64,000 nucleotides of DNA from Silene latifolia (GCF_048544455.1 NC_133538.1:143093922-143157921); one strand, 5' to 3'. Shown: positions 35,201-47,860, counted from the stretch's first letter. Translations and numbers: made by a program. Notes: generated by a model not told the origin, from the sequence alone.

Positions 35201-35958
35201 ATGTGCGATAACCGAATCTCATATTCATTTAAAATCTCTCCCACTCAATGTAAAACAATTTGCAGATCCGGATCCGCAAAGGTCGTATTTTACAATCGAT
35301 CTGTATCAAGAGTGGTTTCCCCGACTAGAGAGTAACTTAACTGATAAAACGAATCCGTATTCGAGCATGGCCATGCATTTCGATTCTGACTCCTCGAGTG
35401 GCCCCGAGAAATATCGAGTACCGATAAAGGCTGAATATTTCCTTCAACTCGAACTCCTTCCGATCTAAGCACAAAGCATGAAATGACCAGAAAAAATCTA
35501 CTTGGCCCCCGTTACGGATGACCGTGAGAAAGAAACCAAAGTCACCCAAAATGCCTTAGTCTCAAGAGACAGTCGATAGTCAAAAGAATCGACTCTTAGG
35601 ATCACTATGGAGGTCCTATCCACGACCGGGCACGGAATGTTATAAAACATTTAGGACTCCACGTCGATGTCACAATAGTGTCCTACGAAATATCCGTATA
35701 AATCGCCTCTGTGATTGGTCAGTCAATCGGTTGACTTATGGCTCGTTGAACCCACCATCAACCAACGTTACAAAATAATTGCGAGTTATCACTCATGTGG
35801 GCAATTAAGGACTAAAAATATAATGTTCGTTCAGTTCACTTTGTGGTGTTCAAAATTTGTCGTACAAAACCACATGAAAAACAAAATATATATAAAATAT
35901 CAAAACGATGATGTTGTATAGAGTACAAAAGCGAATTAATCTGATCCATAAAAGAGTA
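35201..35958 (-). other. Copia 3' untranslated stretch
   Basis: Between the end of RNase H and the duplicated polypurine tract. Several short open frames on both strands have no recognisable domain. Confidence 0.5.
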
Positions 35959-38686
35959 CTACAACTTAGGAACACGTTTAATTCCCATGGAATTAACATG
36001 CCCTTCATGCTTGTCTTGTCGTAATGCTTTAGTGAGAGGATCTGCTATGTTATCATCTGTAGCAATCTTTTCTATCACTACTTCCTTTTGCTCCACGTAA
36101 TCCCGGATTAGATGAGCTTTCCGTTGTACATGTCTAGACTTGTTGCTAGACTTTGGCTCCTTAGCTTGGAAGATGGCACCACTATTGTCGCAATAGATGG
36201 TGATCGGGTCATTCGAACTAGGCACTACGAGAGAGCCCATGTAAGAATTGACGCATCCATATCGCTTCCTTTGTAGCTTCGGACGCGGCATAGTACTCGG
36301 ACTCGTCGTAGAATCTCTGTAACAGTTTGTTTCGAACTCTTCCACGATCGAGCGCCATTAAGAGTAAAAACGAATCCAGATCGAGATTTCGAATCATCTC
36401 GATCCGTTTGGAAGCTAGCATCTGCAGAATCGGTTGCGCATAGCTTTTGAGAGCCTCCATAAGTCAATGCCCAATCTTTAGTCCTCCGTAGGTACTTAAG
36501 AATGTTCTTGACAGCCAGCCAATGTGGTTCACCCGGATCCGTTGGAATCGACTTGTCATACTCAATGCATATGCCACGTCCGGACGTGAGCATATCATGG
36601 CATACATGATTGATCCTATAGCCGAAGCATAAGGAATCCGTGTCATGCGCTCTTTCTCTTCCGGTGTCTCTGGTGCCTGAGACTGGCTCAAATGCACCCC
36701 TGGAGCCATAGGAAGGAACCCCTTCTTGGAGTTAGTCATACTGAATCTCTCTAGGACTTTGTCTATGTAAGACTCGATCGAGAGATAACATCCGTCGTGA
36801 TCTATCTCGATAGATACGGATGCCTAGAATTCTTTGTGCCTCTCCCAGATCTTTCATCCGGAAATGGTTTTTCAACCATACTTTCACCGAAGTTAAGACA
36901 GGTATGTCATTCCCAATCAGGAGTATGTCATCGACATACAATATTAGGAAGACAATCTTGCTCCCACTCGACTTGATATATAGACATGGTTCCTCGACCG
37001 ATCGAGTAAATCCATTGTCTTTTATCACTTGGTCGAAGCGATGATTCCAACTCCTTGATGCTTGCTTAAGTCCATAAATGGAACGCTTAAGTTTGCACAC
37101 TTTCTTAGGATGTATTGGATCAATGAAACCTTCGGGTTGTACCATGTACAACTCTTCCTCCAAAAAGCCGTTTAAGAAGGCGGTTTTCACATCCATTTGC
37201 CAAATTTCATAGTCATGAAAAGCGGCGATCGCTAAGATAATCCGAATGGAACGCAGCATGACTACGGGTGCAAAAATCTCATCGTAGTGCAAACCTGGCA
37301 CTTGGGTGAAACCTTTAGCAACTAGTCGTGCTTTGTAGATATCTTGTTGACCTTCCACAGAATGCTTTATCTTGTAAAGCCATTTGCATTGAAGGGGACG
37401 AACCTTAGCAGGTAAGTCAACAAGATCCCACACGTTGTTCTCATACATGGAGTCCATCTCGGATTGCATGGCCTCAAGCCATAGCTTTGAGTCGAAACTA
37501 GTCATGGCACCTTTATAGGTTGTGGGTTCACTACTCGTTAGAAGTAGAACGTCATCTATGTCATGTTCCTCGACCATACCAATGTATCTGTCCGGAGGAA
37601 TAGAGACTCTTCCCGACCTCCTAGGTTCCTCAGGAATATTCACCGCAGCCGGGATTGAAGGAACAGGTTCCTCCAATGGTTGCTCGGTGTTTGGTTCTCG
37701 AATCTCCGACAGGTCGAAGGTTCTATCACTCTTTGCATTCTCGAGAAATTCCTTCTCTAAGAATGTCGCACTAGCCGCAACAAAAACGCGTTGTTCGGTT
37801 GGCGAATAGAAGTAATGACCAAGTGTTCCTTTAGGATAACCTATAAAGTATGTCTTGACCGATCGCGGGCCGAGCTTATCCTCGTGTCTCCACTTGACAT
37901 AAGCCTCGCAGCCCCAAACCCGTATAAAGGACAAGTTAGGGACCGTTCCCTTCCATAGTTCATATGGAGTCTTGTCAACAGCTTTAGACGGACTTCGGTT
38001 AAGTATTAGAGCGGCTGACAAAAAGAGCATAACCCCATAATGAATCGGGTAAAACCGTGTGACTCATCATGGATCGAACCATATCAAGTAGTGTTCGATT
38101 TCTCCGTTCGGACACACCATTCAATTGAGGTGTTCCAGGTGGAGTTAAGCGTAGGGCAATCCCACAAGTCCTTTAGGTGTTGATCAAACTCGTGAGAAAG
38201 ATACTCGCCACCACGATCCGAACGCAGTGTTTTAATCTTTCTACCTAATAGGTTCTGTACCCTATTCTGGTATTCCTTGAATTTCTCAAAGGATTCACTT
38301 TTGTGCTTCATTAAGTAGACATAGCCATATCTACTTAAGTCGTCCGTGAAAGTGATGAAATACCTATAGCCTTCTCGTGCGGTGATTGACATAGGGCCAC
38401 ATACATCCGTGTGTATAAGTCCTAATAGGTCAGCAGCGCGCATTCCAACACCTTTGAAGGAAATACGAGTCATCTTACCGATGAGACATGATTCACACGT
38501 GCCAAATGATTGAAAATCAAAGGCCGAGATAGCTCCATGTTTGATGAGCTGTTTTACGCGTTTCTCATTAATGTGTCCCATACGGCAGTGCCATAGATAC
38601 GTTTGATCTTTGTCACCAACCTTTAACTTTTTATTCATTACGTGTAATATTTCCGTGGTCTGATCTAAAACATAAATTCCGTTCAT
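35959..38686 (-). pseudogene. Copia integrase, reverse transcriptase and RNase H, broken
   Basis: Integrase begins with the zinc-binding region (YLWHCRMGHINEKRVKQL, then CESCLIGK) and has the core motifs IHTDVCGPM, FITFTDDLSRYG and LRSDRGGEYLS. Reverse transcriptase has WLYKIKHSVEGQ, MDVKTAFLNGFLEEELYM, YGLKQASRSWNHRFD and LILYVDDILLIGND. RNase H pieces follow (SRPDVAYALSMTSRF; NSGAIFQAKEPK near the end). A frameshift near 38165 breaks integrase, another near 38030 precedes the open reverse transcriptase frame (36732-38030), and several more lie in RNase H between 36740 and 35960. Separated from gag-protease only by an in-frame TGA at 38699. Confidence 0.9.
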
Positions 38687-38698
38687 GGAGACGCCTTG

Positions 38699-39991
38699 TC
38701 AGTAAATCATATCGTGTAATGAGAAAATGCAAGTATTATTTTCTATTACAAATGAAAAACCAAGTTTATCAAGTGCAGAAACTGAAATAATGTTTTTCGA
38801 AAGACTAGGAACATAATAGCAGTCATATAAAGACAACTCAAATCCGCTAGGAAGCTGGATCACATATGTCCCCTTCGAGATGGCAGCCACTCTTGCTCCA
38901 TTCCCAACACGTAGGTCCACCTCACCCTTTACGAGGGGTTCGATGTTTCGGAGCCCCTGCACATGATTACACAGATGAGAACCACAACCAGTATCAAGTA
39001 CCCAAGTTCCGTAACTTGCGTGGTTAATCTCAATCATATGAATAAAAGTAGAAGAAGAGGAAGACATACCAACAGGTTTAACACGACCTGCCTTTAAGTC
39101 CTCATGATAAACAGGACATGTGCGTCTCCAATGCCCAGTCTTGTGGCAGTGATGGCATTCCATGTTTTCATTCTTGCTCTTTGTCGCGCCCGATGAGGTG
39201 CTCGACTCACCAGGCCCACTCTTACCCGAACCCGACTTCTTGAACTTCGCCTTACCTACTGCTAGGTTTGCCTGAGCTTTGCCCTTACCTTTCCCTTTAT
39301 TCGACACAACGAGAACATCTTGTTTCATGCTCCCACTGAACTTCATGTCCTTCTCGGTCTGTACGAGGAGGGAGTGCAGTTCATGCGGAGTTTTCTTCAA
39401 ATCATTCATATAGTAATTCGCTCTAAATTGCGAATAACCATCGTGGAGTGAATGAAGAATACGGTCGATAACAATATTCTCGCTGATGTTACAGTTAAAG
39501 GTCTCCAGTTTCTCGACATTCTCAATCATGCTGAGAATGTGTGGGCTAACCGGTTGGCCCTTCTGGAGTCTCGCATCAAAGAAGCGAGTGGTATGCTCAT
39601 AGGTCACGATTCTCGGTGCTTTCGAGAATTCCTTAGTGAGCGTGGTGAAAATCTTGTTTGCACCATGGGCTATGAAGCGTTTCTGCAAATTGGGTTCCAT
39701 TGCAAAAATGAGTACGTTTTTAATCGCACCCGCTTCCATACAGAAATCATTAAACTTGGTGACTTCAGCAGCTCTAGCCGTGGGACCTGGGTTTGCCGGG
39801 ATGGGCTCCAAGAGATATTTGAGCTTCCCGTCAGCAGCAGCAGCATTCCGTAATGCCGCCTCCCAGTCCGCGAAGTTGGATCCATCATTCTTCAGTCGAG
39901 TAGACTGATTCATCTGATTCATGAAGATCCGAAGCCAGGACTCACGGTCCAATGTGGCACTTGGCATTGGGTTATCACTTGAACCAGCCAT
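38699..39991 (-). CDS. Copia gag-protease, open
   Basis: 430-residue open frame starting MAGSSDNPMPSATL (ATG at 39991). The gag part has NFADWEAALRNA and the UBN2-like region up to about residue 220, a basic linker rich in Lys/Gly (about 230-270), the zinc knuckle CHHCHKTGHWRRTC, then protease with WVLDTGCGSHLCN (catalytic DTG). The frame ends with TGA at 38699, and the same frame continues directly into integrase. The context after the stop, CAAGGC, is not a known readthrough signal, so I read it as a mutation. Confidence 0.85.
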   Translation of the reverse strand: MAGSSDNPMPSATLDRESWLRIFMNQMNQSTRLKNDGSNFADWEAALRNAAAADGKLKYLLEPIPANPGPTARAAEVTKFNDFCMEAGAIKNVLIFAMEPNLQKRFIAHGANKIFTTLTKEFSKAPRIVTYEHTTRFFDARLQKGQPVSPHILSMIENVEKLETFNCNISENIVIDRILHSLHDGYSQFRANYYMNDLKKTPHELHSLLVQTEKDMKFSGSMKQDVLVVSNKGKGKGKAQANLAVGKAKFKKSGSGKSGPGESSTSSGATKSKNENMECHHCHKTGHWRRTCPVYHEDLKAGRVKPVGMSSSSSTFIHMIEINHASYGTWVLDTGCGSHLCNHVQGLRNIEPLVKGEVDLRVGNGARVAAISKGTYVIQLPSGFELSLYDCYYVPSLSKNIISVSALDKLGFSFVIENNTCIFSLHDMIY

Positions 39992-41991
39992 TTGTTGTTT
40001 AGCAGTTTAAAATCGTGATCTACACCGGAAAAGAAAGAAAAACAAAACGAAATAAGCAACTCATCGAGGTGATTTAAGTCTATTTTAAAATTCATTTAAA
40101 CATGTAGACTCTCGCACTTGCATAATTGATCTCCTCAAGAATGATACAAGTGATCCCAAGACTCAATTTCTGTAAATTGATAAGCCAACTGTTTAGCTAA
40201 TTCTTACGGAAGAACTCTTGGTCGATAGATTTCCGTAAATCCTATCTATAGTCCACCATAGTCACGGGATCGTACGAGTGACCAAAGTGTTGAGATAAAA
40301 TAGGTCAATCGGTTCCAACTTACCCGACGTAGAAGGGGTCATATTATGCCTACCGACGAAGAAGGGACTCATTGGAGTTTGACCTATAAAGACCGTTCTC
40401 AATTTTGGTTTATACGAGGAAGATCCCATCAACAAAATTATAATTCATTTTAAGTGAACGAATAACTAGCGTCTGTCGTGAATGAATTTATTTGGATGAT
40501 GGCTTTAAAACGTGTGACATGAGAATGTCAATGAAAACTAACTCGTGACCTCTATATGTGTCAGTTTTCATGCAATAAATTAGGTGGTCTGGTTTTTAGG
40601 CGGAAAATGATGCATATTATCGTTGCATAAAAATAAATGAAAGAATGCAATACGTAAATAAAAATTTCCTAGTGTGGCCTATCCTAGTATAAGAACATAA
40701 TACAACTTTGGAATCCACCGTTGGACCCGAAAAGCTTGTCTTGATGTTCCATCTTGATCCATGTAGCGGGAGTGAGCATCCGGTCTCCATCTTTGGTCTT
40801 CTCAAAAATTACAATTAAAATTACAAAATATAAACCTATTTACATTCTAATTAAAAGCTGTAATTACAAGTGAAAAATCCAAAACGGAGATACGAAATCT
40901 CAAAATACAACCAAGACCGTGTTCCATCATTACGGTAACACGTTCTACTAAGGCCACACTAAGTTACAACCGTTTGTAAAATTAAATACGTAATAAAAGG
41001 GCATTCACGGCATTCAAAAATTAACGATAAATAAAAATGCATCAACTAAAAACAAATTCATTCGTGACATAATTCCGTAATTATGTTAAATTTATCCAAA
41101 CCACCTTTTAATGATTAAAATTCATGTGATAAAACCGCTTCTATCAATTTAATTTTAATCTAATACAGTCCGTTACTTTAAATACGCTTTAAAATAACTT
41201 AATGGTACGTGTGTGAACCGTTTCACAATCATAGCGAGTGTACAATATCCGTATAATGTACATTATGAAGTCAAAAAAAAATTTAAATCAAAAGAAACAA
41301 ATTTTCAAAGTTGTCAAAGATTTAAATCCCTCGATCCAGGGACATAAGTGCTCGATCGAGGGACAGAGGGCTCGATCGATGAATCGCAAGTCGATCGAGA
41401 GGTATGCTAATCAGAGGTACTCGATCGACAGAATCGGTGGTCGATCGAGGACTTATATCAAGTAATCTTGCTCGATCGAGTACGAGGACTCCTCGATCGA
41501 GCAAAGTGGGGTTTTAAAAGCGGTCGATCGAGTACAACAAGGACTCGATCGAACAAAAACTTGTCAGAAAAACCACTCGATCGATTAAAAACTTGGTCGA
41601 TCGAGTGCAAAAGTCTCTGAAAACTTAAAACCCTCGTGAAACAGTTTTGGTGAAACAAAACAAACGCTATTTTGATCAAAGCGATTGAAAACAAAACTAC
41701 AAAATGCTAGACATTAACATATTGTTATAATGATCGGGTAAAATAACAATATGCATAATATCAAAACGAAAATAACCCGTGTAAAACATGTCACGATACG
41801 GTTTTCGAGACAAAACAACAACAAGAGCAACCGAGTAAACAGGACACGGTTCCCAATGCAACCAAAAACGCAGCAATATGAGAAAAAAATATCGCCGTGA
41901 GAATTACCGCAGCCGCACGGAATTTTAGACAAAACAAAAATCGTTTCAAGATAGTTTTATGAAAAACACATGGAAAAATTCACGTGGCCTC
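39992..41991 (-). other. Long Copia leader
   Basis: Two kilobases between primer site and gag, without a credible ORF. It contains the CGATCGA array at 41331-41605. Direct motifs otherwise absent. Confidence 0.6.
41331..41605 (-). repeat. CGATCGA palindrome array in the Copia leader
   Basis: Twelve cores at 41332 (CGATCC), 41353, 41373, 41392, 41422, 41442, 41473, 41494, 41525, 41545, 41578 and 41598. Spacings: 21, 20, 19, 30, 20, 31, 21, 31, 20, 33, 20. After the first four, the sites form pairs 20-21 bp apart with pairs 30-33 bp apart. Flanks are less symmetric than in Gypsy A. Confidence 0.92.
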
Positions 41992-42003
41992 GCTCTGATA
42001 CCA
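41992..42003 (-). promoter_or_regulatory. Primer binding site of Copia, tRNA-iMet type
   Basis: Minus strand TGGTATCAGAGC, the standard complement of initiator tRNA-Met, 2 nt from the LTR. Confidence 0.9.
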
Positions 42004-42005
42004 CT

Positions 42006-43005
42006 TGTGGGTTAATATCCGTATACTACCCTTTAATTGCAGGACTATAACGTAAATTTAAACATGCAATTTATAGTCATAAAACGAAAAACATAATGAA
42101 ATGATTAATGTATAGAAATCAACCTCGGGTCCTTTGATGCACGGCGTAAAGAAAGTAAATCAAACCAGATTCCCTCCTAATTGTTGCACCCAAGACCTTG
42201 TCCGAGATATGCCCTTGTGCTAGATGGTGTTCTCCGATTGCTTTGCAATATTGGGAGAACTGATGTGTGTTTTTTCGAGATGAGAGATCTCGGGTTTTTC
42301 GAGGAGAATACTCTTCAAAACCCTAATTTTTGTTTCAAATGATGATTAGGTCAGAAGGGAGGAGAAGCTCTCCCTTTTGATCCCTCTCACTCGGCAAAAA
42401 CCGAGACCCACACAAGGGAAGTGGGCTTCCACTTCCTCTTGGTTTTAACTCGTGGTCCGGTTCATTAAATTCCAAATGTATATGACGCGGTTTGATTATA
42501 AACTGTTATCGGTTATCGGAAATTAAGGCATCAGCTAATAATACGGGTTAGCTGAATTATTAATTCGTGTCCGACAAAAAAAGTATTGTATAATTATATT
42601 CAATATACATTTAATTAAATATAAATCGTTTTATATTTAATTTTACGAATTAACTGGTTAATTCGCCTTAGCCCATGATATTTAATCCGTATTAAATATA
42701 ATATCTCAACATCACATATTTGACTAATTACTAGTCAAATAACTCGGACTAACTGGTTAGTCAATCTTGGCATCTACATGACAGTATTTTCATACCGTCA
42801 CATCTCTCGAACGTATCCTATAGGTGTGACTTTTAGGGACCAGTTGATCACCGCCATCTGTATGACAATAACGTCAAACTTATCTAGCAAGCCAACCGTT
42901 ATTGATAAACGTGGATCAACTGATAATAATACCAAAGTATGCCCTTTGATCCTTTTAGAGGTTTATGAGTCCTTGCACTAACTGTTAAGGACACCAACCC
43001 CAACA
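42006..43005 (-). repeat. 5' LTR of the Copia element
   Basis: 1000 bp counterpart of 34100-35102, ended by CCCCAACA and then the target duplication TCAAC. Confidence 0.92.
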
Positions 43006-43949
43006 TCAACAACTACTCACCATCCCCGAATGGATCACCACAGTTTTTAAAACAATTAAACGGGGTCAGTACTAATCACACAATTTACATAACTCAACAA
43101 AACAACACACAACACAGCTCAATAGTCACAGATATACTCCAAACTCCATCACCAACTCCACCATACTGACTACACACTAAAGTGTGTAGTCCTGTCAGAG
43201 TACCCATCGCAACAGGTTACTCCTCGCCGCCAGTGGGGGACCGCAGCCGTTCCCACCTAAGTCCCGCTCATCTCCGTCGAGGGATAAACCCAAATCCATT
43301 AATGTGCACATCCCTTATGTGGCGGGTTCCACAGAAGGCGAATCATGGGCGTGAAGCCACTCCCGCAAGTGACTCCACTCAGCCAGGGACCACCCCGAAG
43401 AACACAGACAGATACAATCACACACAACTACTAATCAACAATCAAACCCAACAACTGTCACAATACTCGTACGATAAAACTCAACAATCACAAAGAACAA
43501 CCAACACATCATGTGACTAATACTGAGTAGGAAAACCCTACCTGGAATGCAATACAATCAGACGATCTCAACAGCTGTTATCAAAAAGCCTCCTCAACGA
43601 ATCCTCCTCCTAACATATGATCACATAATTACTAACAATCATAAAACTAACAAAACCCCCAAACCACCAAACCCCCAAATTAGGGTTTAAACAAACTTAA
43701 TAAAATACTATAAAATCGGTACGTAGATCTTACCCTCGACGCAAGGATCACAAGAATGTAAAGGATGATGAATTCCGACCACTCAAGCTCCGGGATTTGT
43801 CAATAATGCGAAAGATGCGAAGTACGTAGGTTGAAATCTCTTTTGAAGTAATTAGGTTTGATAAAAGTGTATTATGAAAGTGACGGAAAGGTTTATATAC
43901 TAATTCGCATTATTAACAAAACCCGACAAAACATTACTCGTAAACCGAG

Positions 43950-44075
43950 CTACTCGATCGAGTAGCTGACGTACTCGATCGAGTACCCAGGATGCTCGAT
44001 CGAGTATCCTATAGGCATAATACTTTTCTAAACACCAAAACACCCTTACTCGACAGAGTAAGGCCCACTCGATAG
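43950..44075 (-). repeat. CGATCGA array in U3 of Gypsy A LTR 2, one site shorter
   Basis: Cores at 43955, 43976 and 43997, spacing 21 and 21, followed by degenerate copies CGACAG and CGATAG. Compared with LTR 1 one unit of about 20 bp between the second and third core is missing. Confidence 0.9.
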
Positions 44076-45386
44076 TGTACCCAGAGACTCATAAAACCGT
44101 AGTATTATAGCATCCATCATAAATATTATGCCAAGATATGCATAACCCAATAATTATTCAACCATATAAAATCATTTAATGCCAATACAAATATAATCTC
44201 ATATGCCTCATAATATAACATCCATAATTCAATAATGCAAACGGTTGAGTAGTTATCCTACCTGGCTAGCAAATACTCCAAATAAAACAACCACGCAAAT
44301 TAGCTAGTAGTATTCTTCCACAAAACCGTCACCTAACAATAACAATAACTATAATATCTAACTAAACTAATTATATTAATCAATTAAACTAATTATAACA
44401 TTACGTAATTTAATTTAATTAAAACCCGTCTTAAACAAACCAAACAAATACCCATAAATACCTCCTCCGTGTTGACCCATGGCTAAAAATGCCCAACCGA
44501 GCCACCCAGTCATGACCACCGCCTCCTACCTAACCAGGTTAGCTACCCCAGTCTACGGTGAGTCTCGCCAACCCCAAACCCAACCGTTTAGCCCAACCAC
44601 GGCTGCAAACACCCACGCCCTAGCACCCATGACCAACACCTTACATCAACAACACGAACACCAACACAACGAACATAACCCAACCTAAATCTACCACATG
44701 CTACCAATCAGCCACCGCCGTGGTCTTCTCTGACCCACGGTGGGACCACCGACAGCACCCAATCCAATGTCCACGGTCCTAGTCGAGTCATGGTAGGGTT
44801 CGAGTCGCATAGCCAACACGGTTAACAACAAAACCAACCACAATCCAAACCCCTTTCGAAAACCGGCCAACCACCACCCAAGGCACCACCTTTAACCACC
44901 CACGACCTCCTGTCAACAGCAACCCACCACCCACAATCCAAGTAACCTTGGTCTGGTCTTAAAATAGGTATGGCAAGGGGGTTAAGACCCGTGTGAATCC
45001 ACGGTTCAAGCATACGACAACCACAACAAACACCAGCATAACAACCTTTCCCCCGCCGGTCAGTGGTGGTCAAAATAGAGGTGGTCAATCCCACAGTGAT
45101 CACGGCCAAGGTCACGGCAATAGTTAGTCATACGGTGGCTTAATTTGCAAGTTATGAAAACATGTATTAAATTATGAGATAGTTTTATGGATTTCTTAGC
45201 TTGAGGTGATAATGAGACGAATTCTTCTTTCCTTCTTTTAGATCTCCTTCCCTCCCTTTATGTGAGTTGTTTTTGAATTTTATGTGAATAAAGACTAATG
45301 AATAGGTTGAGTCTTGCTTATATAGTGTTAGGGTAAGGCAATTAGGAAATTGCTAGGAAACTTACCAATTATTATAATATGTATAC

Positions 45387-45436
<50 letters not shown>

Positions 45437-45487
45437 TTACTATTATTATTATTACTATTATTATTATTATTATTATTATTATTTATC
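45387..45487. repeat. (ATT)n microsatellite
   Basis: About 100 bp of ATT/TAT repeats with a few interruptions in the LTR of Gypsy B. It creates a false poly-Leu open frame. Confidence 0.92.
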
Positions 45488-45676
45488 TTATTGTTGTGTA
45501 TTATTTATCATATTACACGCCTAACACAATGCCATCCCGACTCATTTAATATTTTATTATTTATTCCCGTCTCATAAAATAATCTCAATATTTCATAAAT
45601 ATAATTTATAAAACACATTTTGACATTTCCACCATTGACTAACCATTAACCATGCCTAAAAATACGGGGTATTACA

Positions 45677-45860
45677 GTCTTCCCTCTTTAAAAAGAACTT
45701 CGTCCCGAAGTTCACCTTAAATAACTAACATACACAGTATAACCACAATAATAACTTGACAAAAGATCACTCTTATTATCAAAATGTCACTATAATGCAA
45801 CAAAAATCCAAGATATTACATCCTACCCCCCTAAAAAAAGGGTTACGTACCCGTAACCAA
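45677..45860 (-). promoter_or_regulatory. Polypurine tract and hairpins of Gypsy B
   Basis: Purine tract next to the LTR, then hairpin GAACTTCG-tcc-CGAAGTTC at 45695-45713 and hairpin GGTTACG-tacc-CGTAACC at 45841-45858. In the latter the stem is intact although the loop differs from Gypsy C. Confidence 0.7.
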
Positions 45861-45865
45861 CTTAC

Positions 45866-47857
45866 TTAAACAAAAAGATTAGGATACTGGTCCTTCATTG
45901 CAACTTCAGCTTCCCAGCAAGTAACTTCCCCTACATTATGACTAGTTAACAAAACTTTCACCAAGGCTGTCTCACCATTACGAGTCTTTATCACTTTTAT
46001 CTCCAAGATCTCCTTAGGTACTTCCCACATATGATAATTGCTCATCAATTTCAACATGCTCAGGCTCTAACTCATGAGTAGGATCACTCACATATTTCCT
46101 CAACTGCGAAACATGGAACACATTATGGACTTTGTCTAAAGCTGGAGGTAATGCTAATCGATATGCTACCTCTCCAACTCTGTTCAAGATCTCATATAGT
46201 CCAATAAACTTCTAACTCAACTTTCCACTCTTCCCAAACCTCATCACACCTTTAATAGGAGAACCTTTCAGTAATACCTTATCTCCCACAGCAATCTCTG
46301 TCTCACTCCTCTTCAAATCTGCATAACTTTTCTGTCTATCCTGCGCCGCACACATCTTCTAACGAATGACTTGCAATTGCTCTACCATCTCCTGAATCAT
46401 TTCAGGTCCCAACTAACACTACCGCATCTGATCTATCATCCTAACAAACTGAACACCTGCACTTTCTCCCATACAAAGCCTCAAAAGGTGTCATGCCAAT
46501 GCTAGCATGATAACTATTATTATATGAGAACTCTATCAAATCTAACCTCTCCTCCCATGATCCACCAAACTCCATCACACAGGCTCTCAACATATTTTCC
46601 AGTGTCTGGATAGTCCTTTCAGTCTGACTATCAGTAGCTAGATGAAATGCCATACTCATCTTCAACTGAGTCCCCATCAAAGATTGCAACTCCTACAGGA
46701 ACTTATATATAAACCTTGAATCACGATCACAAATAATATCCTTAGGCACACCATGAAGCTTCACCACATACTTGACATAAGCCTTAGCCAACTCAGCTTT
46801 ACTCCAAATATCTTTCGTAGGAATAAAGTGAGCTGACTTAGTCAAATGATCCACTATCACCCATATCATATTATTCTCCTTTTGTGTCCGAGGCAACCCC
46901 ACAATGAAATCCATAGAAATACTCTCTCACTTCCACTCAGGTGCATCTAAAGGCTGAACTTACCCCCGAGGTCTCTTATACTCTCCCTTCACCCTTTGAC
47001 AAACCAAACATCTAACAACGAACTCTGCCACCTCCTTCTTCATCTTAGGCCACCAAAAAGTCTTCTTCAAATCTTTATATAGCTTATCTCCTCCAGGATA
47101 CACAGAATATGGAGTAGAATGAGCTTCAGTTAAAATCTTTCTCATTAATTTTTCATCATCTGGCACACACCATCTATCGTTGAACCTTAGACTCCCATAA
47201 GCTGACACTGAAAATCGTGTACCGGCTACATCACCCACGACCGAACCTCATTTTGCCATCTGTGGGTCCTTTATCTGCTTCACCCTGATTTCAGCATATA
47301 ACTCCGATTCCACAGTCAAATCTCCAATTGTATCCCCCTTCCTAATCATACAAATACCCATCTTTTCCATCTCTTCATGCAACCACACCCTTGACATAGC
47401 AGTGCATAAAGCATGGACAGATTTTCTACTCAATGCATCTGCTACTACATTGGCTTTCCCCCTCACGATACACTATCTCCATGTCGTAATTTCCAATCAA
47501 CTCTATCCACCTCCTTTGCCTCATATTCAACTCCTTCTTAGAATAAATGTATTTCAGGCTCTTGTGATCAGAAAACACCTTAAAAGTAGCTCCATAAAGA
47601 TAATGGCGCCACAATTTCAATGCAAACACCACTGCTCCCAACTCCAAGTTATGAGTAGGGTAATTCTCCTCATAAGGTTTTAATTGCCTTAAAGCATAAG
47701 CTATCATCTTCTCATTTTGCATCAACACACACCCAATCCATTCTTCAAAGTTCTCACTCCCTTCAGGTAAAGTTAAGATAAGAGTTGTAGTCAGGCATTC
47801 CTTTAAGATTAGAAATGCCTTCTCACAACTCTCATCCCATTTAAACCGGTTTTCCTT
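45866..47857 (-). pseudogene. Gypsy B pol remnant (RNase H to chromodomain)
   Basis: Chromovirus pol decayed into pieces: RNase H ([20 protein letters not shown] and [20 protein letters not shown] at 47426-47728), zinc-binding region and integrase (YPGGDKLYKDLKKTFWWPKM at 46960-47238; MIWVIVDHLTKSAHFIPTKD at 46693-46914; FHLATDSQTERTI at 46441-46689), and a chromodomain piece (EVTCWEAEVAMKDQYPN at 45866-46057). Many stops and frameshifts. Closely related to Gypsy A in protein sequence but older. It ends abruptly at about 47857, inside the region joining reverse transcriptase to RNase H. Confidence 0.85.
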
Positions 47858-47860
47858 TTT

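Larger units (their letters stand above)
34100..43005 (-). mobile_element. Ty1/Copia element inserted in the LTR of Gypsy A
   Basis: Copia element of 8.9 kb on the minus strand, target duplication TCAAC at 34095-34099 and 43006-43010. LTRs are 34100-35102 and 42006-43005, differing by eye at about twenty places (around 98 percent identity). Domain order gag, protease, integrase, reverse transcriptase, RNase H marks Copia. Gag-protease is open; integrase onward is broken. The leader is unusually long (2 kb) and contains a CGATCGA array. Lineage is uncertain; protease motif DTGCGSHLCN suggests a Tork/Angela relation. Confidence 0.93.
26790..44109 (-). mobile_element. Gypsy A: Tekay/Del-like chromovirus, interrupted by Copia
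   Basis: Ty3/Gypsy chromovirus on the minus strand, inserted in the LTR of Gypsy B with target duplication GCATC (26785-26789 and 44110-44114). LTR 1 is 26790-28177 (1388 bp, TGTGACACC to GTATTACA); LTR 2 is 33815-34099 plus 43011-44109, split by the Copia element. The interior (28178-33814) carries gag, protease, reverse transcriptase, RNase H, integrase and a C-terminal chromodomain, all in the correct order but broken. Primer site at 33800-33811. Two CGATCGA arrays are present, one in U3 of each LTR and one in the leader. The chromodomain and pol sequence fit Tekay/Del. Confidence 0.92.
33815..44109 (-). repeat. 5' LTR of Gypsy A, split by Copia
   Basis: Parts 33815-34099 and 43011-44109 join to about 1384 bp matching LTR 1. 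The end reads TATTATA in place of TATTACA. TATA-like TATATAA is at 43893-43899. Confidence 0.88.

Noticed and set aside
38699-38701. Programmed readthrough at the Copia TGA
   Set aside because: The following bases CAAGGC do not fit the CARYYA context and the downstream frame has further breaks; decay is simpler.
45350-45577. Open frame encoding a poly-Leu protein
   Set aside because: It is the (ATT)n microsatellite read in one frame.
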